Assembly: GCA_963705285.1 (NCBI GenBank)
Contig: OY970066.1
Coordinates: 2,170,001 to 2,234,000 of the forward strand
Length of the DNA stretch: 64,000 nt
Direction: 5' to 3'
Origin: JACMLD01 sp963705285
GTDB lineage: Bacteria > Bacteroidota > Bacteroidia > Chitinophagales > Chitinophagaceae
In this document: piece by piece, positions 35,843 to 44,235 of the stretch
Layout of the letters: the number at the start of each line of letters is the position of its first letter
Position numbering within the stretch: the first letter of the stretch is position 1
Position numbers and translations under genes: made by a program
The notes under the pieces: model-generated
Databases searched by the model: none
Told to the model about the DNA's origin: nothing
Seen by the model: only the letters and a program-made list of their open reading frames with translations

Positions 35843-38458
35843 GCTCGCATTCTCCCGCTCGCGCAACTCCCTTAATTTATCCAAGGCGCCAGACACCACA
35901 TCGCACATTACTGTATACAATGCGCCCGGTTTTGCATGGGCATAAATATATTCCAGCGCTTCATTCTCGTTGGGTATCACCATGGTAGGCAATGCAGGGT
36001 TTACTTTGGCAATACCTTCTTTCAGCAGGTTGATTATTTCATCTGCGCTGCGGCCGCGCAGGTTTTTATCGCAGCGAATAATGATCTCGTCAAACATACC
36101 CGCAGAAATCTCGCCCAGTTCACGGATATCGGCATCGCGACGGTCGCCCGTACCCGAAATCAGCCCCACACGATAAGGATAATCCAGCTTGCCGATAAAG
36201 TCGGCCAGCAGCTTGAGGCCGTGCGGGTTGTGCGCAAAATCGGCCAGCACGGTAAAGTTTTTAAAATTAAAAAAGTTGAGCCTGCCCGGCGTTTGCACGG
36301 CAGATGGCATGAAAGACGACAGGGCTGAACGGATGTCTTCAATGGTTATATCGCGGAAAAGGTAAGAGGCCAGTACGGCAGGCAGGCAGTTGTTGACATT
36401 GTGCACGGCTTTTCCGTCAAACGTTACCGGAATGTCTTTTACATTCATCACCCGTATTTTCCAGGTGCCTTTAAGAATGCTTACGTAACCATTTTCAAAT
36501 ACAGATGCAAGTCCGCCGCCAGTGCAATGTGCTTTAATACGCGGGTTGTTTTCATCCATGCTAAACAGGGCCACATTACAATCCAGCCCCTTGCGCATGG
36601 CGTATACGCGGTCGTCATCGGCATTCAGCACCGCGTACCCGTGCGAAAATACCGTTTCGGGCAATACGGCTTTTACCTTGGCCATCTGGTCAATGGTATG
36701 AATGCCGCCCAGGCCAATATGATCTTCAGCCACATTGGTAACAATCGCAATTTCACAATGCTGAAACGCCAGTCCTGCTTTAAGAATACCACCACGCGCG
36801 CATTCTAATACCGCAAAATCAACGGTTGGGTCTTTGAGCACAAAATTAGACGATACCGGGCCGGTGCAATCGCCGCGCATCATCAGCTGGTTTTGTATAT
36901 ACACGCCATCACTGGTAGTGTACCCTACTTTTTTACCAGCGCTTTTGGCTATATGCGCAATTAGCCGGGTGGTAGTGGTTTTTCCATTGGTACCGGTAAC
37001 GGCAATAATGGGTATGCGGCCCGCGCTGCCTTTGGGAAACAGCATGTCCACCACGGGTTCGGCCACATTGCGCGGCAGCCCTTCGCTGGGCTCTATGTGC
37101 ATACGGAAACCGGGTGCTGCATTTACTTCCAGTATAGCACCGCCATTTTCTGTTACCGGTGTTTTAAGATCAGAAGCCATAATATCGATGCCGCAAATAT
37201 CCAGTCCAATAATTTTGGCAATGCGTTCGCACATAAAAATATTGGCAGGGTGTACTTCATCGGTTACATCGGTAGACGTGCCACCGGTAGAAAGGTTGGC
37301 GGTGGGTTTCAGCATTACCAGTTCGCCTTTAGGCGGAACCGTACTCAGCGAATAATTTTTTTCGTCGAGCATTTTCTGGGTAAACTGGTCGATGGTAATC
37401 TGGGTGAGCACTTTTTCATGGCCATAACCGCGGCGCGGGTCTTTGTTTATTTCGTCAATGAGCCAATGAATGGTGTGCTCGCCATCGCCTATAACGCTGG
37501 CGGGTGTACGCAAAGCAGCACAAATGAATTTATAGTTGATGACCAGTATGCGGAAATCGAAACCCGTAATAAATTTTTCTACAATCACGCTGCGGCCGTA
37601 TTGTTTGGCTGCTTCCAGCGCGGTGAGTGCCTGCTCCCAGGTGGTGATGTTGGTGGTGTTGCCCTTGCCGTGGTTGCCATCAATGGGTTTTATCACCAAT
37701 GGGTAACCGTATTTGTCTACGGCCTCTTTCAGTGCTTCCTCGGTACGTACAACGGTGCCGCCGGGCACGGGTATTTCTGCGGCGGATAATAAATTTTTGG
37801 TTTCTTCTTTATCGCACGCAATATCTACTGCAATGTTGCCGGTGGTGCTGGCTATGGTGGCGCGTATTCTTTTCTGGTGGATACCGTAACCCAGTTGTAC
37901 CAGGCTGCTTTTATTGAGGCGGATAAAGGGGATACCTCTTTTTACAGCTTCGTTTACAATGCTGCCGGTAGAAGGGCCGAGGCGCGTGTCTTCGCGTATT
38001 TCGCGCAGTTGCTGAATATCGGCCGTCATATCGTATTCGGCATCGTCTACAATTGCCTGTACAATGCGCACGCTGGCGCGGGCAGCGAATACGCCCGCAT
38101 CTTCTTCCATATAACTAAACACCACGTAATACACGCCATGTTCCCCCGCGCTGCGCGTACGGCCAAAACCGGTATCCATACCGCTGAGGGTTTGCAGTTC
38201 CAGTGCCACGTGTTCAATTACATGGCCCATCCAGGTACCCTCGTCTACGCGTTGAAAAAAGCCGCCGGGTTCGCCCTCGCTGCAGCGGTGTTCATATAAA
38301 GAAGGAAATAATTTTTCGAGCCGAGTGCGAAAGCCGTCTATTTTATTGGTAGGCCGCTCTTCCATGTCTTCCAGGTCCAGTTTCATCTGTATCAGTTTGT
38401 TACGCCGTACGCTCCAGTAATTAGGCCCCTTTAGCACTTTGATCTCAAGAATCTTCAT
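35840..38458 (-). CDS. cphA: Cyanophycin synthetase
   Basis: This 872-residue protein has the three-part layout of CphA. An N-terminal domain (1-160) contains GHVIEHVALELQTLSG. An ATP-grasp domain (about 210-470) adds Asp to the backbone (PLVIKPIDGNHGKGNTTNIT, ILEVNAAPGFRMH). A Mur-ligase-like domain adds Arg (P-loop GTNGKTTTTR near residue 490, DFAHNPHG near 730). It builds multi-L-arginyl-poly-L-aspartate as a nitrogen store, at the cost of ATP. Length matches the family. No cyanophycinase (cphB) gene lies beside it in this window. It is divergent from efp across a large inverted heptad array. Confidence 0.96.
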   Translation of the reverse strand: MKILEIKVLKGPNYWSVRRNKLIQMKLDLEDMEERPTNKIDGFRTRLEKLFPSLYEHRCSEGEPGGFFQRVDEGTWMGHVIEHVALELQTLSGMDTGFGRTRSAGEHGVYYVVFSYMEEDAGVFAARASVRIVQAIVDDAEYDMTADIQQLREIREDTRLGPSTGSIVNEAVKRGIPFIRLNKSSLVQLGYGIHQKRIRATIASTTGNIAVDIACDKEETKNLLSAAEIPVPGGTVVRTEEALKEAVDKYGYPLVIKPIDGNHGKGNTTNITTWEQALTALEAAKQYGRSVIVEKFITGFDFRILVINYKFICAALRTPASVIGDGEHTIHWLIDEINKDPRRGYGHEKVLTQITIDQFTQKMLDEKNYSLSTVPPKGELVMLKPTANLSTGGTSTDVTDEVHPANIFMCERIAKIIGLDICGIDIMASDLKTPVTENGGAILEVNAAPGFRMHIEPSEGLPRNVAEPVVDMLFPKGSAGRIPIIAVTGTNGKTTTTRLIAHIAKSAGKKVGYTTSDGVYIQNQLMMRGDCTGPVSSNFVLKDPTVDFAVLECARGGILKAGLAFQHCEIAIVTNVAEDHIGLGGIHTIDQMAKVKAVLPETVFSHGYAVLNADDDRVYAMRKGLDCNVALFSMDENNPRIKAHCTGGGLASVFENGYVSILKGTWKIRVMNVKDIPVTFDGKAVHNVNNCLPAVLASYLFRDITIEDIRSALSSFMPSAVQTPGRLNFFNFKNFTVLADFAHNPHGLKLLADFIGKLDYPYRVGLISGTGDRRDADIRELGEISAGMFDEIIIRCDKNLRGRSADEIINLLKEGIAKVNPALPTMVIPNENEALEYIYAHAKPGALYTVMCDVVSGALDKLRELRERENAS

Positions 38459-38523
38459 ATTTACGCAGTTAATTGATGTTGAATAGTCAATTTAGTTTTT
38501 TTTTGGCTAGTTTTTAGTTTTTA

Positions 38524-38680
38524 GTTCGGGAGTTCCAAAGTTCCCAAGTTCGGGAGTTCCAAAGTTCGCAGGTTCCGAACTTCCTAACTAAGAACTGACG
38601 AACTTGGGAACTTTAGAACTTTGGAACTCCCGAACACCGGAACTCCCCAGCTGCCGAACTATAAACTAAAAACTATAAAC
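38524..38680. repeat. Inverted heptad array GTTCCAA/GTTCGGG between cphA and efp
   Basis: The left arm (about 38524-38576) consists of AGTTCCA, AAGTTCC and AGTTCGG words. The right arm (about 38598-38660) is the complement (GGAACTT, GGAACTC). Outer words AGTTTTT and its complement extend the pairing. The transcript could form a hairpin of more than 50 bp. Confidence 0.85.
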
Positions 38681-38687
38681 TTTTTAT

Positions 38688-38695
38688 TAGCTTTG
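38688..38695 (+). promoter_or_regulatory. Possible -7 element for efp
   Basis: TAGCTTTG matches TAnnTTTG and lies 21 nt before the efp start. No good TTG was found at the usual distance. Confidence 0.4.
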
Positions 38696-38716
38696 CCGCC
38701 TCTTAAATTTTTATTT

Positions 38717-39283
38717 ATGGCAACAACTTCAGACATCAGCCGTGGCATGATTATTAAACTGGACGGCAGTTTGTACAGCATCATAGAATTTGGTGAAAAT
38801 AAAACTGCGCGTGCAGCTGCCAAAGTATGGGCCAAGCTGAAAGGTGTAGACAATGCCCGCAGCATTGAAAAAACATGGAACAGCGGCGATAATATTTATC
38901 CCGTGCGTGTAGAGAGAAAAGACTACCAGTATTTATACAAAGACGATACCGGCTACAGTTTTATGGACAATGAAACATTTGAGCAGGTAACCGTGCAGGA
39001 ATCGATGGTGGATGCGCCCCAGTTTTTAAAAGAAGGACAAGGCGTGAGTGTTTTGATCAACACAGAAACCGAACTGCCGATGAGCGTGGAACTGCCGGAT
39101 AAAATTGTTGTGCTGGTTACTTACAGCGAACCCGGTATGAAAGGCGATACGGCCACCCGTACATTAAAACCCGCCACTGTTGAGCCCGGCGCCACCGTAA
39201 TGGTACCGTTGTTTGTAAATGAGGGCGAAAAAATCCGCATCAATACAAAAACGGGCGAGTATGTGGAGAGAGTGAAAGATTAA
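38717..39283 (+). CDS. efp: Elongation factor P with an arginine-type loop
   Basis: The ATG at 38717 gives 188 residues (MATTSDISRGMIIKLDGSLY ...), the usual EF-P length. The three beta-barrel domains and the C-terminal signature (SEPGMKGDTATRTLKPATVE) are intact. The loop that enters the ribosomal P site reads ENKTARAAAKVWAKLKG. Aligned without gaps to ordinary Bacteroidota EF-P (KPGKG), this puts arginine (R32) at the tip where K34 usually stands, and removes both glycines. The form resembles the arginine-type EF-P rhamnosylated by EarP in Pseudomonas (KSGRNAAVVK). It heads efp-accB-accC. Confidence 0.95.
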   Translation: MATTSDISRGMIIKLDGSLYSIIEFGENKTARAAAKVWAKLKGVDNARSIEKTWNSGDNIYPVRVERKDYQYLYKDDTGYSFMDNETFEQVTVQESMVDAPQFLKEGQGVSVLINTETELPMSVELPDKIVVLVTYSEPGMKGDTATRTLKPATVEPGATVMVPLFVNEGEKIRINTKTGEYVERVKD

Positions 39284-39287
39284 ATAT

Positions 39288-39413
39288 TATTTTGAATTTT
39301 GTATTTTAAATGTTGAATTTATTTTGACGATTGATATAATTCCCAATCGACTTTTTAATTTGCTAGCATCGCGGTATAGGCATTTAAAATTCAAAATTCA
39401 TCATTTAAAATAA
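39288..39413. repeat. AT-rich inverted repeat between efp and accB
   Basis: TTGAATTTTGTATTTTAAAT on the left faces CATTTAAAATTCAAAATTCA on the right, about 60 bp apart. It is another intergenic inverted-word block, but less clearly heptad-periodic. Confidence 0.65.
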
Positions 39414-39479
39414 TACGAGTTGCAGCATTCAAAATAACCCTATCTTAGTCCCCCATTATTCACTGAAAAAATTCAGCAT

Positions 39480-39964
39480 ATGGATTTCAAGCAAATACAG
39501 GAACTCATTCGTCTGATAAACAAATCCAATATCGGAGAAATAACGGTAGAGGAAAAAGGATTCAAAATTACCATCAAACAAAAACAGGAGGCGGTGCAAC
39601 AGGTATTGGCCGCGGCTCCTGTATATGCTCCACAGCCCGTTGCGCAACAGGCCATGCCCGCGGCATCCAGCGCACCGGCTGCAGAAAAACAAAATCTGCC
39701 GCAGAAACCGCGGCATCTTCCAACCTTATCACCATTAAAAGCCCAATGATTGGTACATTCTACCGCCGGGCATCTCCAGACAAACCGTTGTTTGTTGAAG
39801 TGGGCGATGAAATTACACCCGGCAAAGTAGTCTGCATTATTGAAGCCATGAAACTGTTTAACGAAATTGAAAGCGAGGTAAGCGGTAAAGTAGTAAAAGT
39901 ACTGGTAGATGATGCATCACCCGTTGAGTACGATCAGCCGCTGTACCTTGTTGAACCAGTTTAA
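39480..39964 (+). pseudogene. accB: Biotin carboxyl carrier protein, split by a one-base frameshift
   Basis: The first frame begins MDFKQIQELIRLINKSNIGE, the normal AccB start, and runs through an Ala/Pro-rich linker. The second frame supplies AETAASSNLITIKSPMIGTF and the biotinyl domain with CIIEAMKLFNEIE, where the lysine of EAMK carries biotin. Adding one A in the A-runs at 39685-39694 rejoins them to about 161 residues. AccB is normally essential for fatty acid synthesis and the domain is otherwise perfect. A sequencing or assembly error in a homopolymer is more likely than true loss. Confidence 0.9.
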
Positions 39965-39965
39965 A

Positions 39966-40190
39966 TAATGTGTAAATGTGAAAATGTGATGAACCTGCCT
40001 GCCGGCAGGCAGGTGTGAGAATAGTATACTTGTATTTTTTTTCACGCCTTTTTAATCACATTGCTGCATTTGCCTCATTTTACACAATGGAAATTAAGTT
40101 TAATAACAGGAATGTGATGCTGCTAACAAAAGCCACAGCCGGCTGCTGATTAGCACATTTTCACATTACTCACATTTCCACATTTATCAT
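39966..40190. repeat. Intergenic block: inverted CACATTT words around a REP-like palindrome
   Basis: GTGTAAATGTGAAAATGTG (39968 on) faces TTTTCACATTACTCACATTT (about 40156-40176). Between them, CCTGCCTGCCGGCAGGCAGG (about 39994-40013) is a 20-bp perfect palindrome that recurs with one change near 42.57 and 42.65 kb. Confidence 0.75.
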
Positions 40191-40192
40191 CT

Positions 40193-41530
40193 ATGTTTAA
40201 AAAAATTCTGATTGCCAATAGGGGAGAGATTGCATTGCGTGTCATACGCACCTGCCGCGAAATGGGCATTAAAACAGTAGCAGTTTATTCCACCGCCGAT
40301 AAAGACAGCCTTCACGTAAAATTTGCCGATGAGGCGGTTTGTATCGGTAAACCACAGAGCTCAGATTCTTATCTCAACATACCGCATATCATGGCCGCCG
40401 CGGAAATCACCAATGCAGACGGCATTCACCCCGGTTATGGCTTCCTGGCAGAAAATGCAAGGTTTGCACAAATATGTCTTGAACATGGTATTAAATTCAT
40501 AGGGCCCACACCCGACATGATAAATGCCATGGGCGATAAAATTACCGCCAAAGAAACCATGATAAAAGCCGGCGTGCCAGTAGTGCCGGGCAGTAAAGAC
40601 CTGCTTACCGATGTTAACCATGCCAAAACACTGGCTGCAGAAGTAGGTTATCCCGTTATACTGAAAGCTACGGCCGGTGGCGGTGGCAAAGGCATGCGTG
40701 TGGTATGGAAAGAAGAAGACATTGAAAAGGCATTCAATACCGCAAAACAGGAAGCAGCCGCCTCGTTTAAAAACGACGGTATTTACATCGAAAAATTTGT
40801 AGAAGAACCCCGGCATATAGAAATACAGGTTGCCGGCGATCAGTACGGAAAAGTAAGTCACCTGAGCGAGCGCGATTGCTCTATACAGCGCCGCCACCAG
40901 AAACTGGTAGAAGAATCACCTTCGCCCTTTATGACGCCCGATCTTCGGCAGCGTATGGGCGAAGCCGCCATCAAAGCCGCATCGGCCATTAACTATGAAA
41001 GCGTGGGCACCATTGAGTTTCTGGTAGACAAACATCGCAATTTTTATTTCATGGAAATGAATACCCGTATACAGGTTGAACACTGTGTAACGGAAGAAGT
41101 GGTGAATTTTGATTTGATAAAAGAACAGATAAAAATAGCTGCGGGAGAATCTATCAGTGGCGAAAATTATGAACCGCAGGGCCATGCCATTGAGTGCCGC
41201 ATCAATGCAGAAGATCCATATAATGATTTCCGGCCCAGTCCGGGTAAAATAACGGTGCTTAACCAGCCCGGTGGCCATGGCATCCGCGTAGATTCGCATG
41301 TGTATGCGGGTTATACCATTCCGCCGTATTACGATTCCATGATTGCCAAAATTATTGCCACCGCCCGAACAAGAAAAGAAGCCATTGATACTATGCACCG
41401 TGCATTAACGGAGTATGTGATTGAAGGTGTAAAGACTACCATTCCTTTTCACCTGCAGCTGATGAAAGACGAGCGTTTCCGCAGCGGTGATTTCAATACA
41501 AAATTCTTAGAGTCGTTTACCTTACTATAA
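40193..41530 (+). CDS. accC: Acetyl-CoA carboxylase, biotin carboxylase subunit
   Basis: This 445-residue protein has the normal AccC length. It begins MFKKILIANRGEIALRVIRT. It contains the ATP-grasp glycine-rich loop (KATAGGGGKGMRVVW), the carboxylase signature (YIEKFVEEPRHIEIQVAGD), and the catalytic FLVDKHRNFYFMEMNTRIQV and RINAEDP motifs. It carboxylates biotin on AccB using ATP and bicarbonate, the first step of malonyl-CoA formation. It follows accB on the same strand after a 230-bp repeat-rich gap. Confidence 0.97.
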   Translation: MFKKILIANRGEIALRVIRTCREMGIKTVAVYSTADKDSLHVKFADEAVCIGKPQSSDSYLNIPHIMAAAEITNADGIHPGYGFLAENARFAQICLEHGIKFIGPTPDMINAMGDKITAKETMIKAGVPVVPGSKDLLTDVNHAKTLAAEVGYPVILKATAGGGGKGMRVVWKEEDIEKAFNTAKQEAAASFKNDGIYIEKFVEEPRHIEIQVAGDQYGKVSHLSERDCSIQRRHQKLVEESPSPFMTPDLRQRMGEAAIKAASAINYESVGTIEFLVDKHRNFYFMEMNTRIQVEHCVTEEVVNFDLIKEQIKIAAGESISGENYEPQGHAIECRINAEDPYNDFRPSPGKITVLNQPGGHGIRVDSHVYAGYTIPPYYDSMIAKIIATARTRKEAIDTMHRALTEYVIEGVKTTIPFHLQLMKDERFRSGDFNTKFLESFTLL

Positions 41531-41684
41531 CCGCTCAGGTTAGTTAGCAACAGGGCCTGGCTGAGAATGCCGGGCTTTGTAGTTTTTTATCGCTTCGCGA
41601 TGCGTTGCACGCGGAGGGCGCTTCGCTTAGGTTTCACGCGGACGGCGCGGTGGGGCGGAGGACGCGGAGGTTTTAACGCAAAAA

Positions 41685-41715
41685 AACACCCGAAGTTTTT
41701 AAAACTTCGGGTGTT
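41685..41715. terminator. Bidirectional terminator behind accC
   Basis: AACACCCGAAGTTTT and AAAACTTCGGGTGTT form a stem of about 15 bp with A and T runs on both sides. It lies 155 bp behind accC. A partial third arm (TTTAAAACTTCGGG) follows. Confidence 0.75.
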
Positions 41716-41739
41716 AGAAATTTCGGGCCTTTAAAACTT

Positions 41740-42140
41740 CGGGTATATCATATAGTTAGTGCTGCGCCCGCTGCTTCGTCTTTCCGCTGCGTGGAACCAT
41801 CGCGAAGCGATCAAAAAAAACGGGTATATCATATAGTTAGCGCTGCGCCCGCTGCTTCGTTTTTCCGCTGCGTGAAACCATCGCGAAGCGATCACTAAAA
41901 CGGGTATATCGTATAGTTAGCGCTGCGCCCGCTGCTTCGTCTTTCCGCTCCGTGAAACCCATCGCGAAGCGTTTACTAAAAACGGGTATATCGTATAGTT
42001 AGCGCTGCGCCCGCTGCTTCGTCTTTCCGCTGCGTGAAACCCATCGCGAAGCGATCACTAAAAACGGGTATATCTATAGTTAGCGCTGCGCCCGCTGCTT
42101 CGTCTTTTCGCTGCGTGAAACCTATCGCGAAGCGATCACT
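41740..42140. repeat. Five tandem copies of an 80-82 bp unit
   Basis: Units start at 41740, 41822, 41902, 41984 and 42066, each with GGGTATATC. They contain CGCTGCGCCCGCTGCTTCGT and end in the hairpin ATCGC-GAA-GCGAT. Differences are few, such as a deletion in one GGGTATATCTATAG. The last copy touches the stop codon of the gene at 42136. Related GC-rich words (TATCGCTTCGCGATGCGTTG) precede the array near 41.59 kb. Confidence 0.92.
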
Positions 42141-42498
42141 CTTTCTTCTTCTTGTTTTTCCTTTTCTCGGCTTTTAACGCTTTTGCTTTTTCTTTTTGTT
42201 CAGGCGTTAGGGTGGCATCTATATCTTTCTTTTTTTCAGCTTTCAGCGCATCAATCTTTTGCTTCTTTTGCGCTTCGGTGAGTTTGCTATCGTTTTTTAT
42301 TTTTTCTTTCTCGTCTTTGTATTCTTTTTTGGATGCTTTAACTTCCGCCGCCTGTTTATCTGTGAGGTGAAGTTCTTCTTTCAGCTTGGCTTTCTTTTTT
42401 GCAGTGGAAGCGTGATGAACGGTGTCGCGTTTTTGTTGTGCCAGCAATGCGGTGCTGCTACAAACCAGCAGGGCGATTAAGAGGTAAATTGATTTCAT
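42136..42498 (-). CDS. Secreted lysine-rich LTXXQ (Spy/CpxP-like) protein
   Basis: The start at 42498 gives a signal peptide (MKSIYLLIALLVCSSTALLA) and a 120-residue protein. The mature part is a highly charged helix with three LTxxQ motifs (LTDKQ, LTEAQ, LTPEQ) at about 28-residue spacing. It ends in a lysine run. The LTxxQ motif defines the Spy/CpxP periplasmic chaperone family. Here the motifs lie in a simple coiled-coil-like sequence, so chaperone activity is not certain. Confidence 0.75.
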   Translation of the reverse strand: MKSIYLLIALLVCSSTALLAQQKRDTVHHASTAKKKAKLKEELHLTDKQAAEVKASKKEYKDEKEKIKNDSKLTEAQKKQKIDALKAEKKKDIDATLTPEQKEKAKALKAEKRKNKKKKE

Positions 42499-42564
42499 AA
42501 ATGGATGTGTTTTAAAATTATGTTGACTGTTAAAAATTACATTTGTTGTCGCGGATGGTTGCAC

Positions 42565-42700
42565 CCCTGCCTACCGGCAGGCAGGCCTTCAGGGCTCTGT
42601 ACGCTATATCTATTTACACCCCGGGTTTCACCCGGGGCTATTAAAGTAACGCCCCTGCCTACCGGCAGGCAGGCTTTCACGGCTTCTCCGCCATTGTTGG
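42565..42700. repeat. REP/BIME-like palindromic cluster
   Basis: Two copies of CCTGCCTACCGGCAGGCAGG flank CCCCGGGTTTCACCCGGGGC. Such CCGG-centred palindromes with GGCTATTAAAGT behind them are scattered in many Bacteroidota genomes. The block fills the gap upstream of the LTXXQ gene. Confidence 0.7.
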
Positions 42701-42756
42701 TGTTATCACCAACGACCTTCATTAGAAAAAAATCTGCGTGCCATAAACTCCGAAAA

Positions 42757-42835
42757 GGCATTTACACATTTACATATTTCCACATTTCCACATTCATTTT
42801 ATTTTCACATTATCACATTTTCATATTTCCACATT
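42757..42835. repeat. CACATTT word array at the 3' end of ispH
   Basis: Repeats of CACATTT, CACATTC and CATATTTC run into the last codons of ispH. The same words occur upstream of accC. Confidence 0.7.
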
Positions 42836-44044
42836 GACCACATTCATCACATCCTCTATCCCGTAAAATGATGCCAGCTTTCGTATCACTGCTTCCACTA
42901 CTGCATCGGGACAGGAAGCGCCACTGGTGATTAAAATATCTACCGGCGTTGCCTGGGGTAAATAACCGGTTGATAACAATTCCTGGTGGGTATGGAAATT
43001 ATAATGCAGTATTTCTTTGGCGGATAAAATCTTTTCTTCGCTATTGATAAAGTAGGTGGGTAGTTTTTCTTCGCAAAGCTCTACCAGATGCGTGGTGTTA
43101 GATGAATTGTAACCACCCACCACAATAGCCAACTGTGCAGGTGTTTGCAACATGCCGGTAGCGGCGCTCTGGTTATCATTGGTAGCATAACAAAGCGTAT
43201 CACGGGTATCAGCAAAACGTTCGGCAATATTATTTTCATTCAAACCATAATGTTGCATGATGGTTTTTTTGAGATAATCTGAGATGGCCTGTGTATCTGT
43301 AGCCAGTTGGGTGGTTTGGTTTACCACGCCCAGCTTCTGCAAATCTGTACGGCTGTTAAACCCTGCTGAGTACCTCCCCGCGAAAGCTGTATAAAACTCA
43401 TCTGGGTTTTTTTCGCCCATCATATATTTCGCCAGCTCTATGGTATCGGCCATATCATTTACAATAACCGAAGGAGCAGAAGAAGCGGCATGCGAAAAAG
43501 TGGCCCTGGTTTCTTCGTGTTTGGGTTTTCCATGAATTACAATGCTGTAGCCCTTGCCGGCAATCTGTTCGCTGCGGTTCCATACTTTTTCTACAAACGG
43601 GCACGTAGTATTGTATTTTTCTATGCGGATGCCTTTATCGCGCAGCATTTGTTCTGTTTGCAGCGTGGTGCCAAATGCCGGTATCAAAACAATATCATCC
43701 GGGGTGATGGTGTCAAAAGGAATCAGCTGTTTGCCGTAGGTATCCTGTAAAAATTGTACGCCGCGCTCCTGCAAATCTGCGTTTACCTGCGGGTTGTGGA
43801 TCATTTCACTCAGCAAAAAAATACGTTTGCCCTGGTTTTCATCAATGGTTCTGAAAGCAATTTCAATGGCATTTTCCACACCGTAACAAAACCCAAAGTG
43901 GCGTGCCAGGTAAATGCGCAGCGGCCCAAAATTGAGCAGGGTGGCGCTAAAATCTTTTTTTAGCTTATCCTCCTTTCTGCGTTTATCCTTCACCGCGGTA
44001 ATCAGCGGGCTTCTATAGGTAAGGGGAACATTAAATGTTTTCAT
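42821..44044 (-). CDS. ispH: 4-hydroxy-3-methylbut-2-enyl diphosphate reductase
   Basis: This protein of about 407 residues carries the IspH motifs FGFCYGVE, MIHNPQVN, TTCPFVEKVW, GKPKHEET, VVNQTTQ, YNSSNT and TSGASCPD. The three cysteines of the Fe-S cluster are in the first, third and last of these. It makes IPP and DMAPP in the last MEP-pathway step. It is longer than the E. coli enzyme (about 316) and resembles the cyanobacterial/plant-type enzyme in length and wording. The start at 44044 fits better than the ATG at 44053. The repeat array overlaps its last codons. Confidence 0.95.
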   Translation of the reverse strand: MKTFNVPLTYRSPLITAVKDKRRKEDKLKKDFSATLLNFGPLRIYLARHFGFCYGVENAIEIAFRTIDENQGKRIFLLSEMIHNPQVNADLQERGVQFLQDTYGKQLIPFDTITPDDIVLIPAFGTTLQTEQMLRDKGIRIEKYNTTCPFVEKVWNRSEQIAGKGYSIVIHGKPKHEETRATFSHAASSAPSVIVNDMADTIELAKYMMGEKNPDEFYTAFAGRYSAGFNSRTDLQKLGVVNQTTQLATDTQAISDYLKKTIMQHYGLNENNIAERFADTRDTLCYATNDNQSAATGMLQTPAQLAIVVGGYNSSNTTHLVELCEEKLPTYFINSEEKILSAKEILHYNFHTHQELLSTGYLPQATPVDILITSGASCPDAVVEAVIRKLASFYGIEDVMNVVNVEI

Positions 44045-44094
44045 TAACTGCACATTGTTTTGTGGTACACACCGCTACATCAAAAATTTAATCA

Positions 44095-44102
44095 CAAAGG
44101 TA
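44095..44102 (-). promoter_or_regulatory. -7 element of ispH
   Basis: TACCTTTG (minus strand) matches TAnnTTTG, about 50 nt upstream of the ispH start. Confidence 0.5.
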
Positions 44103-44235
44103 CAACCGGCAGGGGGTTATTATAAATTTTGAATCTTGTATTTTAAATGCTTTTCTTGCAGGATAATTGCAGCTTTTATGGCACTGGCGTCGGCTTGCAA
44201 GGCCATACGCCATTACACCTTTAACATTACATTGT

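Noticed and set aside
36834..37789. Long open frames on the plus strand opposite cphA (up to 230 codons)
   Set aside because: They are shadows of a well-conserved cphA and have no domain of their own.
41740..42140. 82-bp tandem repeats as a CRISPR array
   Set aside because: The repeat is continuous and there is no spacer diversity; differences are single bases.
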